Part shown: in pieces, positions 1 to 10,874 of the stretch | Numbering within the stretch: position 1 is the stretch's first letter | How the letters are laid out: each line of letters opens with the position of its first letter | Source: Siphonodentalium dalli | Taxonomy: Eukaryota; Mollusca; Scaphopoda; Gadilida; Siphonodentaliidae | Assembly: GCA_032622095.1 (NCBI GenBank) | Contig: CP136063.1 | Location: forward strand, 279,675,426 to 279,739,425 | Length of the DNA stretch: 64,000 bases | Direction: 5' to 3' | Notes under the pieces: model-generated | The model's input: the letters and a program-made list of their open reading frames with translations, nothing else | The model's database searches: none | What the model was told of the DNA's origin: nothing | Translations under genes and position numbers: made by a program

Positions 1-436
1 ACTCATGAAAATTATCCTTTTTTCAAGTTCAGCTACAGTGTCATTGACACTTTCATTGTAGCCCATATGCACTGTAGGGGTATCCTTAGTCCCATTGGGA
101 CAAATTATAACTGTTTTCTGACATCTTAAATGCAAGTAAAAATGTTGTACGTGCTGGATTTCTTTGGATCATGTGCGTAGGCTTGAGAAATGGAAAATTG
201 ACTTTGAGTTGCCTAATTTGTCATTTATCGGTAAAACCACTATAACAATGTTTACATAAACAATGGTTTCAATTTGCGAAATCATTAATAATGAAAATTA
301 CAAAATATATTTATTGATTATAGTTGTTTTACAGACTTTTATAAAATATATCTTATTTCACATGAATCCACTTCAAACGACATTGGTGCCTAAAGGTGAA
401 GCAAAGTAGCATATGCCTGGAATTTCCATTCTTCAG

Positions 437-587
437 TAGAAATATATTGTTGCCACCAACTGTACAAGATCCAATTTCAATATATTCCAGCATTTCAAGA
501 AACCACACAAGAGTTCATGGTGTGAATTTTCGATTTGGTGACTTCCAAAAAGGATCGACACTTATGCCTCATGGTTCTACTATCTGG
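437..587 (+). CDS. Exon A of the unrecognised gene
   Basis: The acceptor is a pyrimidine-rich stretch ending TTCTTCAG at 436; the donor after 587 is GTGAGT. The exon reads RNILLPPTVQD and ends GSTLMPHGSTIW. The frame stays open upstream to about 366, but no better acceptor joins it to earlier sequence: the AG at 334 leads to stops in all three frames. The exon therefore starts most plausibly at 437 with the third base of a split codon. Confidence 0.65.
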
Positions 588-3500
588 GTGAGTTTGCACC
601 TTTTGCATTATAATGTTGCCTGGCTGAGCACAGAATTCATGTCTGCTAAACCCATCATTTCAAAAAGAATATCCATGTGGAGTTTTTCTCTTCTTTCTAG
701 AGCTTAATGTAGACCATTATTTTCAGTTAGCTACAACTACTGCATAAATCGTTGTCAGTTTGTTGGGTACTTAACCCTTTTATACTATATGGCTTCTCCT
801 ATTCAGTTATAAAAGTATACATTGGAAGGGTCTATTCATCTGGATGGAAATATGAGCAGACAACAGAAATTGCAGAAGACAACCTATTCATTTGCAAGCC
901 TTGAAATAGTGTGTCTGTCATTTGCAGAATGAGGTCCCCAGAGGGTGAATTTAGTTATGCTACCCCGCATAGCGGGCTAGCATCACCAAATTCACCCTCT
1001 GGGAACCTCTTCTGCTGAGGTGTAAGCAGAATGAGGTCCAGAGGGTGAATTTGGTGATGCTAGCCTGCTATGCGCGGTAGCATCACTAAATTCACCCTCT
1101 GGGGACCTCACTCTGCAAATGACACACACTATTTCAAGGCTTGTTCATTTGTGGGAAGTGTTAAAATGATAAGTTCATCATTTGTTAAAACTTAATATCT
1201 AAACATTTCCTGATGAGTAACTACTCGTCAATTAGTGTTTAGTATTGAAGGGGTTAACATGTAATTTGTTTGTGCCTTCCTTTTGAAACAAAACGGTGAA
1301 TGGATATTGCAGGGTCTTTACAGCTAGTATTTTTTTGCTGAACTTGGCGAAGTTAATTTGAGCTAATCGAATTGGTTGGCATCCGTCCATCCATTACCCA
1401 TCAGTACATCAACAATTTCGTTTGTCACACCCTGCAGGCCACATCCCTGATCTCATCATCACCAAACTTCATATGGATCTTCGGGGTGATCTCTAAATGG
1501 GAGCCATAGATTTTTTCCGAAATTTATTAAAAAACGTGGCCGCCAACAGCCATCTTGGATTTCAAAGTTGAATCCATCGGCACACCCTGCACCCCACATT
1601 TTTTGGACAATTTACAGGCTTGTTTAGGATCACTTCTAGATGGTAGCTATCAGATTTGAATGATTTTCAATGAAAACATGGCCGCCAGCAGCCATCTTGA
1701 ATTCTACTACGTGTATGACTAAATCCTTTGGCACACCCTTCAGACCACATCCCTAATCCTATCATCACCAAACTGTACAAACTTCGGCACACCCTACAGG
1801 CCACATCCATCATCCGATCATCACCAAACTTCATATGGTTATCCGGTTTGACCCCCAACAATCTTCATGTGGATCTTCAGGGTGACCCCTGGTTGGCAGC
1901 CAATGGTTTTTTTTACGAAATTTGTAGAAAAACATGGCTTCCAGTGGCCATCTTGGACTTCTAATTTGGATTCACATTTATTGGTGAAATGTTTGAAATG
2001 AAAATAATTTCATCTACACAATACAAGCCCTTTACTGTAACTTTCCTTCTGCTTTATCATTCTATTCATTGCTCAGCAAAAAATTAAGTTCTTCCCAAGT
2101 TGAGCTACTGTGTCATTGACACATCAATTTGTTGTTGTTATAGAATGTAGCCTTCACAGATTATCTGAACACCCTCATCAGCTGCGATGCTAACGGTGTA
2201 ACACTAGGACACAGAATGACAAGTTTGGAGTCCACAGATTGCAAAGTCAAACCAAAGAGAACATTTGTAAGTTATGAAACTTAACCCTGGAATTTCAAAT
2301 CAGTTGAAACCAAACAATGAGAAATTATCTTATCGTATATAGACTTAATATCATGTCATATGTGGAGTCGAGATATGTTCAATATATCTGACAGTTAATT
2401 TCTAATGAACAGCTTGACTATTCCCTGGCAGACAGGTTACGAACTAAGCCGCTATCGTGCTGTAACATGCCCATATTAACAGACCATTTACGTCATCGAT
2501 CTAAATATAAAGACAGAGAGTAGCATCTGTAAAAAGATAGTACTTTGCCTTGTGTGTTCTGCAAAAATTGTTTATATATTTAAAATATTCCTTCACAAAT
2601 TCCAAGTAGTATATGAAAGGAATATGTTCAGATTTTTTGTTTTATTCCCATCTGAGATTGGCAGAATCTAGTCGAAATTCGGTGTGAGAACATTAAACAC
2701 AAATCACTATAGCCAATAGAGCTGTTCTATTGCAGGTATGGCACAGTAGCATTTTATATATATGTGTGGTATTGACGCCGGACTTCTCAAGGCACGCTCG
2801 CCATCATGGGCCGGGGTTCGAATCCCACTTAAATCCCTAAAAAAAAAAAATATTGCACTGTCTCAAATTTTGCTTGGAGCTGTTATATGTTAGGCCTGAG
2901 CAGAATTCTGACAGAAAATCCAAAATGGCAGATGGTCCATACTGGGGTATAATAACGACTAATGCAGAGTGTTTATAGGTTTAGTGTCTGGTTACCATTT
3001 GTATTGTCAAATCACTTGTGAAATTTGAGTATTTAGGCAGGAATATATATGATCTTATGTGAAATATGTTTAATTATACCCCCTTTAAAAAAAAAAAGGG
3101 GGGTATACTGTTTTGCACCTGTCCGTCCGTGCTTCCGTCAGTCCGTCCGTGCGATCGTACGTCCGTCCGATGTCTGTTTGTCATAACTTGAACAGTAGTA
3201 CTCGGATCTCAATGAAATTAGGTATGGATGTTCACTACTATGAGGACAATAAATAGAGGTTTCCATCGTTTTGTTCGGATTTTCCATTCTAGAGTTGTTC
3301 GGATTTTCCATTCTAGAGTTATTCATCTTTGTTTATCTCGAAATAGTGACTTTTTGGTCCGTCTGGTGTCTGTTCATGTCGTAACTTCAATAGTTGGCCT
3401 GGGATCTCAATCAAATTTGGTGTGGATGTTCACAACTATGAGGACATTAAATAGAGCGTTCCATCGTTTTGTTCGGATTTTCCATTCTAGAGTTATTCAT

Positions 3501-6500
3501 CTTTGTTTATCTTGAAATGTTGGATTTTTGGTCCATCTGGTGTCTGTTCATGTCATAACTTGAACAGTAGTGCTCGTATCGCAATGAAATTTGGTACGGA
3601 TGTTGACTACTATGAGAGCATTCAATAGAGTGTTCCATCATTTTGTTTGGATTTTCCATTCTAGAGTTATTCATCTTTTGTTTATCTGGAAATGTTGGCT
3701 TTTTGGTCTGTCTGGTGTCTGTTCATGTTGTAATTTCAACAGTTGTGCTTGGATCTCAATGAAATTTAGTATGGATGTTCACTACTATGAGGACATCAAA
3801 AAGAGGGTTCCATCGTTTTGTTTGGATTTTCCATTCTACAGTTATACATCTTTGTTCATCCGGAAATGTTGGCTTTTTGGTCTGTCTGGTGTTTGTTCAT
3901 GTTGTAACTTCAACAATTGTGCTGGGATCTCAATGGAATTTGGTATGGATGTTCACTGCTATGAGGATATTCAATAGGGGGTTCCATTGTTTTGCACCGC
4001 TCTTCCTTTCTAGAGTTATTCATCTTTGTTCATCTGGAAATGTTGGCTTTTTAGTCAGTCTGGTGTCTGTTCATGTTGTAACTTCAACAATTGTGCTGGA
4101 ATCTCAATGGAATTTGGATGGATGTTCACTGCTATGAGGACATTCAATAAGGGGTTCCATTGATCTGTTCCGCTTTTCCATTCTAGAGTTATTCATCTTT
4201 GTTTATCTGGAAATGTTGGTTGTTTGGTCCATCCGATGTCTGTTCAGCTCATAACTTGAACAGTAATGCTCGGAACTCAATGAAATTTTGTATGGATGTT
4301 CACCACTATGAGGGCATTTAATGGCACATTTAAAAGTTTGTTTTTGTTGTTTGTTCTATAGTTTTCTTTGTTTATATGAAAATGCTGATTTCTGGGGCCA
4401 TATGTCTGAGTATAGCCATCATAAGATATAGATGTGCCCACACTAGGCGGTATGCCACGAGGGGGTATGCGCCGGACGACATCTCTTGTTTAATTTGGTA
4501 TATAAGACAGGACTGAAAGAAAAAAACATTGAACAGAAATATTTCAAGTTTCATATATCCGACAACAAAGATCTAGCAGGCTGGATTGTTAATAATTATT
4601 TTTAAAACATTTGTGCATTCCCAAAAATATATAAAATCTTATGGAAACATGCTCCATTTCAGTTGGTGTATAAGACATTGCTGAAGGAGAAAGTTAAGTT
4701 GGAGGCGGATGACTCGGATAATGAGCAGAATGAATATGTCAGCACAGACAACGAACCAAAGAGTGAGAATCAAGGAGTGACCAGTGAGAAGAACGGTGTC
4801 GGTGCTCAGAGTAAAGATGTAACAACGCCGTTTACAAGCAGCTTGGGTGCTAAATGCTACAATGATGTTAGGGACAAGATGTACCTGGAGTTCTCTGAAG
4901 AAAATATGGTATGCGGTTTTGACTCTATATATATCTATGTGTACATGTTTAACCCTTTCAGTGCCAGGGGCCGATCTCATCGGCCCTAATTTACGGTCTG
5001 TAAAATCAGCCCTAAAAAAATAAAAAAATAAAAATTTGTTTTTGGGTTGAATTTTTTTTGGGTATGCTTAAGCATTCTATAGCGAATTTAAAAACAAACT
5101 GGATAAAACCTTATGGGCATGTTATAACTCAAAACTATCACCAAGTATTCATAGTAATAATTTTGATGCCCATGAAAAACGTAATATTCCCTGGCACTAA
5201 ACCTACAAAATACTGAAAGAGTTAAAGAATATAAGAAAAAAATTATTAAAATTGTAAAAAATTGTAAAAAATAATAACAAATGATGAAAAATTGTTAGGC
5301 CAATGCATTCTCTTATATATGCGAGGCGACCTATGGTCGACTCGCATATATAAGAGAATGCATTGGCACAGGGTATATGGGTTGATACAAAAACGGACCT
5401 GGTACTGAAAGGGTTAATCGTACCCCCATGACCAAAGGATATGGTGGGTATACTGGATTAAATTTATGCGATCCTTCATCTGTCTGTCTGTCTGTCCAGG
5501 CAGATATCTCAAACATAGGATTTCGGATCTCAATGAAATTTAGTATGGATGTTCTCCACTTTCAGAACATTCAATGGAGTTTTCAATCATTTTGTTTAGG
5601 TTTTCTGTTCTAGAATTATTCATCTTTGATTATCTGAATATGGAGATTTATTTGTCAGTCTGCCTGAGTATTTCAGCCAAGGGTTATAGGTATGCCCACA
5701 CTAGATGGTATGCCACATGGGGGTATGCACCGAGCGACAGCCTAGCTCTTGTTCCAAATAATATTCAAAATCCCATGGTGGATTTTAAAGCAATTTATAA
5801 CATCCGAGCCTCAGATTAAAACCCTTTCTATAGTAAACACACATTGGCGTTAGTTCCCTTAGGAAATGTTTTGATAATAGGTTGTTTATTATCCGAATAT
5901 TTCCCACCAAAGAACAGGAATCCTTCTGGTGACTGCTTTTTTTCCTGAACACACCTCCATATGAATAATAGTCTATTCCAATGTATACTTTTATAATTGG
6001 GTGGGAGAATTCATTTAGTAAAGAAAGGGTTAAATGTACGCTTTTATCAATTCTAGGGATCACAGTAGTTTGATATATAGTGAATGGACTAACCCAAGTA
6101 ATAATGTAATTACATGAATGGACTAACCTAATTAACAATATAATGATATGAATGGACTGACCCTAGTAATAATGTAATTACATGAATGGACTAACCCAAG
6201 TAATAATGTAATTACATGAATGGACTAACCTAATTAACAATATAATGATATGAATGGGCTGACCCTAGTAATAAGGCCATTAAAATAAAATATCTGTTCT
6301 GAGGCAATTAGATCTCTATTTTGAGATGAGGGAGGGAGGTTATATTTTATTTATTTCTCAAAATCTGCAAAACACTCCAGAAACAAATAAAATTTCATTT
6401 TCATTGTTCAAATCGAATATTTCTAACAGAAAATATTGAAAATAATGTTTGACGAGGCTTTTTAAAAGAAAATTTCAGTGACGAGGGAGGTGCCTGAGAA

Positions 6501-7936
6501 CACAGAATTTGTATTTATTTGGCCTAATGTAATGATATATTTGCAGGATCATATGGACCGGACAAGATCTCAAGTCCAGGCAGCTGCAGACCTCGAGAAA
6601 TCCGCAGAAGATATCACGTCTTATCCGATTAAAGCTTTATATAGGGTAAGTCTGGAAAACATTCATTAGCTGCTCACCTCAATAAGTCCATGGAAGATTT
6701 CACGTCTTATCACTGGAAGCTGGATAGCTATAAATATAAACAGAATTTCATGTATGCTATTATGAACAGGACAAAAATGACATAGCGGAGTGTGATTGTG
6801 TGTGTATATCAGACCTGTTAAGTTTTGAAAATTGCAAGCCGGGAGATTTTATGCCCAAATATACTTGTTCCAAACAAAATTTCTAAATTCTATCTTTTTA
6901 TTATCATTTTTATGATGAAGATTACATAGTTTTATGCCACATTATGGAGTTTCTATTTGTGTTTATTTTATAAACATACACCTAAATAAAACAGTAATGA
7001 AAACAAAGTTTTATACAGCTACTGTGAACGTGAGATATATGCATGTTTATATAAAATAATACATTGCAAAATCGCTGGCATACAAAGGTCAAGGTAACTT
7101 CCTAACTCCTTGTTCTAATTCCTGTTAAAAATAAGAGTTTTTTCCCTTCTATTGTATTCTATTTGCACTCTGCCCAGCCATTGCCATTTCATGCTCTGCT
7201 TACGTAATCATATCATAGATGTTATTAAATGTATTGTCTATACTTTATGACAGCTTGCAAAGGGTGTGAAAATTAAATATTCTCAATTAGTACTGCTGAT
7301 TAGTACTGAATGAAAATATGAAATTACTCTTGATGTTACGGACAGTACGTTTATATTTTAAGTGTTGCTTATGTTGAAGTCACCAATAGTACATCTGCAC
7401 ATGCAGGAGAAATGGGATGTCCTCCGTATTTCTGAGGTTTTAACTATGGCAATCAGGGAGTCTCATGGACAACAGCTCTTGTGTATTTAGTACCATAATG
7501 TACACGGAGACACTCCAATTTACTATGAAAAATGAAGTTAATAAAACTAATCTTTCTTTTTCAGACTGCTTTTAATCCTAACACATTCTACTGCTCGATG
7601 TGTGCGACTGGCGGCCATTCTGGTATTGTTAGGATCCACAACATCAGGTTCCTGATGAACAAAGCCGTGCAGAATTTAACCGACTCGATCATGGATGGAT
7701 CATTCTACATGCAAGACCTACTGATGCCTGAGAAAACCACACAAAAGAAAGCGACCCCAAAGAGGAAATCAAGGAGAGTTAGAAGGAAAAGGGAAAGTTT
7801 ACGAGAGGAAGACATGGATGAGGATGAGCTAGGTGGAATGGCTGAATTGGATGGTGCAGAAATGATAGATCAAGAAGGTCCTTCAGACGACACTTTGGCT
7901 GTGGATACTGGGCAATCCGGTGTCGACGTGACGTGA
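437..7936 (+). CDS. 3' part of an unrecognised spliced gene (five exons, 5' end outside the window)
   Basis: Five consecutive open segments (437-587, 2144-2266, 4663-4908, 6547-6645, 7565-7936) are bounded by canonical acceptors and GT donors and join in one frame to about 329 codons ending in TGA at 7934-7936. Every internal junction is phase 0, which supports the model; the first visible exon begins with the last base of a codon, so more exons lie upstream of the window. The first three exons read like part of a folded domain followed by a serine/acidic linker. The last exon has one CxxC pair, a lysine/arginine-rich stretch like a nuclear localisation signal and an acidic C-terminus, which suggests a nuclear protein (inference). 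I do not recognise the family, and no function is assigned. Introns 1, 3 and 4 contain transposon-derived or tandem repeats, or plain AT-rich sequence. A candidate poly(A) signal lies at 8831. Confidence 0.75.
895..1143. mobile_element. hAT-like short inverted-repeat element with 8-bp target duplication
   Basis: The 249-bp element has terminal inverted repeats beginning CAAGCCTTGAAATAGTGTGT and matching inverted sequence at the right end. It is flanked by the perfect direct repeat TTCATTTG (887-894 and 1144-1151). The interior is two further inverted copies of a GAATGAGGTCC-type block with GAGGGTGAATTTRGTGATG. An 8-bp target duplication is the hAT signature; the assignment rests on that and has not been checked against known families. 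It lies in the intron between exons A and B. Confidence 0.8.
1380..1965. repeat. Dispersed repeat with degenerate internal units
   Basis: A block containing CACACCCTGCAGGCCACATC recurs at about 1424, 1580, 1731 and 1786, interleaved with GGCCGCCANCAGCCATCTTG and CATCACCAAACTTCATATGG. The units are degenerate and of uneven length. It opens with CCGTCCATCC, like other tandem-unit non-autonomous elements in this window. Open frames crossing it are incidental. Confidence 0.6.
2144..2266 (+). CDS. Exon B of the unrecognised gene
   Basis: This is a 123-base, phase 0-0 exon. The acceptor is TTGTTGTTATAG and the donor GTAAGT. It encodes 41 residues starting NVAFTDYLNTLISCDANG and ending in a basic KVKPKRTF. 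Two cysteines (residues 14 and 33) are present with no recognisable motif. The preceding intron end resembles sequence at the start of the window (see findings). Confidence 0.75.
2765..2850 (+). repeat. tRNA-derived SINE fragment or tRNA pseudogene
   Basis: GGTTCGAATCC at 2815-2825 is a perfect internal Pol III B box, preceded by about 50 bases of tRNA-like sequence (GGACTTCTCAAGGCACGC) and followed within 20 bases by a run of twelve A. A convincing cloverleaf with anticodon stem could not be drawn by eye, so a functional tRNA is unlikely; a short SINE with an A tail fits better. Confidence 0.5.
3075..4495 (+). mobile_element. Tandem-unit non-autonomous element (about seven 175-bp units)
   Basis: The block begins TATACCCCCTTT, a poly(A) run and GGGGGGTATACTG, then a CTGTCCGTCCG-type microsatellite. 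About seven copies of a unit follow, marked by GGATGTTCACTACTATGAGG at 3227, 3421, 3598, 3774, 3947, 4121 and 4291 (spacing about 170-194). It ends in GCCCACACTAGGCGGTATGC near 4437-4490. This layout is typical of non-autonomous invertebrate repeats with a microsatellite head. Long frames inside follow the repeat period and are not taken as genes. It lies in the intron between exons B and C. Confidence 0.75.
4663..4908 (+). CDS. Exon C of the unrecognised gene (acidic linker)
   Basis: This 246-base exon has acceptor TCCATTTCAG and donor GTATGC, phase 0-0, 82 codons. It begins LVYKTLLKEKVKLEADDSD, then an acidic, serine- and asparagine-rich stretch (residues 14-55) that looks disordered, and ends with an ordered-looking CYNDVRDKMYLEFSEENM. 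Open frame continues past the donor but only into intronic AT-rich sequence. A TTAA-target transposon begins 41 bases downstream of the donor. Confidence 0.75.
4949..5417. mobile_element. TTAA-target element carrying the conserved hairpin
   Basis: TTAA lies at both ends (4949-4952 and 5414-5417). The inverted ends read CCCTTTCAGTGCCAGG and, inverted on the right, CCCTTTCAGTACCAGG. TTAA duplication with a CCCT-type end is typical of piggyBac-like elements. The conserved 73-bp hairpin of this window (GCCAATGCATTCTC inverted ends) sits at about 5299-5372. A second internal end-like block (ACTGAAAGAGTTAA near 5211-5224) suggests nesting or an older end. Confidence 0.7.
5418..5765 (+). mobile_element. 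Short copy of the 175-bp-unit element
   Basis: It starts with GTACCCCCATG and a CTGTCTGTCTG microsatellite, contains a single unit with GATCTCAATGAAATTTAGTA, and ends in GCCCACACTAGATGGTATGC then CATGGGGGTATGC. Head, one unit and tail match the larger element at 3075-4495, so this is a single-unit copy of the same family abutting the previous transposon. Confidence 0.65.
6082..6278. repeat. 34-bp tandem repeat organised as two 102-bp trimers
   Basis: GAATGGACTRACC starts at 6082, 6116, 6150, 6184, 6218 and 6252, a strict 34-base period. The three variants occur in the order ABCABC, so the array is a duplicated trimer. It lies in the intron before exon D. Confidence 0.85.
6547..6645 (+). CDS. 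Exon D of the unrecognised gene
   Basis: This 99-base, phase 0-0 exon has acceptor ATATATTTGCAG and donor GTAAGT. It encodes 33 residues, DHMDRTRSQVQAAADLEKSA then EDITSYPIKALYR. The pattern is mostly helical by eye (alanine, glutamate and lysine rich first half). No motif is recognised. Confidence 0.7.
7565..7936 (+). CDS. Terminal exon E: CxxC, basic nuclear-signal-like stretch, acidic tail
   Basis: The acceptor CTTTCTTTTTCAG is strong. The exon encodes 123 residues to the TGA at 7934. A single CxxC (FYCSMC, residues 8-13) is followed by a region with IRFLMNKAVQNLTDSIM (28-43), which looks helical. Next comes a basic stretch at residues 61-77 (KKATPKRKSRRVRRKR) typical of nuclear localisation signals, then an acidic stretch at 81-110. 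No second cysteine pair follows, so a complete zinc site cannot be claimed. The terminal 10 residues are low complexity. Confidence 0.8.
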   Translation, partial: TAFNPNTFYCSMCATGGHSGIVRIHNIRFLMNKAVQNLTDSIMDGSFYMQDLLMPEKTTQKKATPKRKSRRVRRKRESLREEDMDEDELGGMAELDGAEMIDQEGPSDDTLAVDTGQSGVDVT

Positions 7937-8039
7937 TGCGAGTCATATGACGATCATCATTATCTAATCCAATGGTTGCCCATAACCATAAATGCTCTCT
8001 GTTACCAGGCGACCGTCTCACAGAGAGTGAAGAAAGAAT

Positions 8040-8385
8040 GCTGTGATAGGTCAGAGTGAGACTGTGACATTATGATAATCACTAGTATCCAATTACTAGT
8101 GTCTCCTCTGTGCGGTTACCAGGTAACCACTACATAGAAGCTGTGATAGGTCAGAGTGAGACTGACATTATGATAATCACTAGTATCCAATTACTAGTGT
8201 CTCCTCTGTGCGGTTACCAGGTAACCACTACATAGAAGCTGTGATAGGTCAGAGTGAGACTGACATTATGATAATCACTAGTATCCAATTACTAGTGTCT
8301 CCTCTGTGCGGTTACCAGGTAACCACTACATAGAAGCTGTGATAGGTCAGAGTGAGACTGTGACATTATGATGATCACTAGCCCT
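8040..8385. repeat. 98-bp tandem repeat just after the gene's stop codon
   Basis: GCTGTGATAGGTCAGAGTGA starts at 8040, 8140, 8238 and 8336 (spacing 100, 98, 98). Each unit holds two short symmetric blocks: ACTAGT on both sides of ATCCAATT, and GGTTACCAGGTAACC. Weaker related sequence precedes it (7972-8035) and follows it (8640-8720). Copies are nearly identical, so expansion looks recent. Confidence 0.85.
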
Positions 8386-8634
8386 TTCATGGCGGGAGCT
8401 GCGCTGGTGCAGTATTAAAGATCATGTGCCAGTGCATTCTCATATATATCCAAGTCTTCCGTAGGGAGCCTCACATATATAAGAAAAAGCACTGGCTTAC
8501 AAGGTTAAAGTAAATATTTTTAGTCCAATGTATTCTTGTATATATGCAAGGCTCCCTATGAGAGACTCCCATATATAAGAGAATGCATTGGCACAGGGTT
8601 TCACAAACTTTCAGGAAGATCCAGTCATGAAAGG
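8385..8634. mobile_element. CCCTTTCATG element inserted in the last 98-bp unit
   Basis: The inverted ends are CCCTTTCATG on the left and CATGAAAGGG on the right. The repeat unit is interrupted: CACTAG on the left resumes as GTATCAAATTACTAATGTCT on the right. The interior has two divergent copies of the window's hairpin (about 8412-8500 and 8525-8595). The flanking tetramers are CTAG and CAAG rather than TTAA, so the duplication has decayed or the target was unusual. Confidence 0.65.
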
Positions 8635-8830
8635 GCAAGTATCAAATTACTAATGTCTCCTCTGTCTGGTTACCAGGCAACCACTACATAGAAGAGAGGA
8701 TGCTCGGATTTGTCAAGAGTGACGCATCATGTGAAACATGATGGTGACTGGCATATAATGTCAAATAATGGTATCCCGTAGCCATAATTGATCTTGCTAT
8801 CCAATCTTGGTATTTCCTGTAGTCAATAAC

Positions 8831-8836
8831 AATAAA
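8831..8836 (+). promoter_or_regulatory. Candidate poly(A) signal
   Basis: An AATAAA hexamer lies about 895 bases past the stop codon, in AT-rich sequence with no closer canonical hexamer noticed on this strand. If used, the 3' untranslated region would contain the 98-bp tandem array and a transposon. This is only a motif match; transcript data would decide. Confidence 0.3.
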
Positions 8837-9909
8837 CAATAATTGTTATTAGGTCAAATGCTACACAGACACACACCGCAATTATCCTGCCATGTAGCTG
8901 TTGGCAACGGCACTTATTATAATGAAAACGGCATTATCTGTATATTTTCTGTATATCTACATAGTTTCATAGGGTAGCCGAAAAAAGTGAATATATCCTC
9001 ACCTGTCAGAAGAACATTACTATTTATCATGCTGCACCCAGTAAATAGATAATAACCAGAGAAATTTACAGTATAACATATTATATATATACCCGACACC
9101 TGCAGCAATGTGTTAGAATCATCATGAAATTAGACACTAGTAGATATAACAACATCTGTAATATTCCTAGATGAACATTTTTGAAAATTTATCTAATTAT
9201 GATCCCCCCCCCCCAAGTCTGATATCTATATATGATATATATGCAGATAAAATGTCATTGTCACAACAATAAACGCATTGCTATGAATATATATATGCTG
9301 TTGGCAGCAGCTACACTTCAGGATTATTGCGCGGTGAGACAGTTCAAGGCAAAGAGGATTCTGGGATAGGTGGAATTGAGACATCACATGAATCATATGA
9401 TCAAGACCGGCATCACATTTTGAACGGTCTCCATCAACTGCAAATTTTCTGTTGTGTCTGACTTTCCCGGTGAGCGCTGCATGGGGCATAATACAGAGAG
9501 AGTTCTAGAAATAGTCGATTGAAGAACTGGGAGATGGAGAGGCATCTTTGAAATGTGTTCAGTATGGTCTGTTAACCAATTCTTTACTAAATGGATTCTC
9601 CCACTCCATTATAAAAGTATACATTGGAATAATTTATTTTTCATTGGGAGGGGTATTCTGCGAAAAGATAATACATGTGCAGAATTATCCTATTCAGACA
9701 ATTGGTGGGAAATGTTTAGATAATAAGTTCAATAAACAGCCTGTCCTTATGTTATATTCAGAATGGTGACCTATACCACTATAATCCACTGAGAATAAGA
9801 ACTTTATATGCTAAAAATGCATTTGTTTCTTGGTGACCGGACTATCTCTTATATATGATTGTTGGTGCAATCATTTCTGTTTATCTATCCGTGATAAAAT
9901 TGTCCCATT

Positions 9910-10317
9910 TTAACCCTTTAATCCTTTACCCAACAAACCGGCCAAAACCGGCCAAATAAAGCTTCAACAGCCTAAAATATCTTGGGTCTGTCTCAATAAA
10001 ACCATACACATATGGATATCATTGGAACCGGCTCCTTGACCACATTGTGATAGTTACAGTTATGCCCTGTGCCAATGCATTCTCTTATATATGCGAGTCG
10101 ACCATAGGTCGCCTCGCATATATAAGAGAATGCATTGGCCTAAAAGAAATCTTTTTTTAACACTTTTTACCATTTTTTCTTACATTCTTTAACAATTTTA
10201 TAATTTTTAATGTGTTAAGCCAATGCATTCTCTTATATATGCGAGGCGACCTATGGTCGACTCGCATATATAAGAGAATGCATTGGCACAGGGCCCTTCT
10301 GTTGGGTAAAGGGTTAA
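9910..10317. mobile_element. TTAA-target element with two conserved hairpins
   Basis: TTAA at 9910-9913 and 10314-10317 flanks ends reading CCCTTTA...CCTTTACCCAAC on the left and GTTGGGTAAAGGG on the right. Two near-perfect copies of the conserved hairpin lie at about 10074-10140 and 10220-10288. The left end has a small insertion relative to the right. The same element occurs in the opposite direction at 27397-27765. Confidence 0.75.
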
Positions 10318-10614
10318 CTATGTAAAAATATATGACGAGACAAAATGACAATACAAGCGCTGAAGAATTCATATTCATTGGTGCGAAATTTATAGATAAG
10401 AAGTGCAACAAACGACTTACATGTGTATGGTTATTTGTTGAACTTATTATCTTATTACCTAACGGAACTACTCGTCAATGAGTATTTAGTAAAGAAAGGT
10501 TTAAGTCAAATGGTTCACATTCTTGTTAGATGAGGTAGATTTAGGCATCAAGTGACCACTTTATCATTAAATTTTAATCTTATAAGGCCAAAAAAAAAGG
10601 GTTTTGGTTTTCAG

Positions 10615-10870
10615 GCCCTGCCGCATTGAATAAAAAGGGCCGTATTAGGCCTTTTTATTTTGATTCCTGATGTTATGACAACGGTAATGGCTGAGGGTAT
10701 TGCTGTTAATAGTCAATCCGTTAAAACTGCCATAACAGAAAGAATATATTATATATAGACAAACTTTATTCTTATACCAATCATAAATATCGCGTAAATT
10801 GCATGTTATTGTCATGTTAGTACTCTGTGTTATGTAAACAAATGATATGTTATGTCAACAAGAGTACACG
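10615..10870. other. AT-rich gap with no recognised feature
   Basis: No coding potential, inverted repeat or tandem period was noticed. The sequence is AT-rich intergenic DNA. Confidence 0.4.
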
Positions 10871-10874
10871 AGTA

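Noticed and set aside
335-436. Alternative exon A start after the AG at 334
   Set aside because: All three frames hit stops before joining the open segment from 437.
2765-2850. Functional tRNA gene
   Set aside because: The B box is perfect but a full cloverleaf could not be drawn, and an A tail follows; a SINE fragment is more likely.
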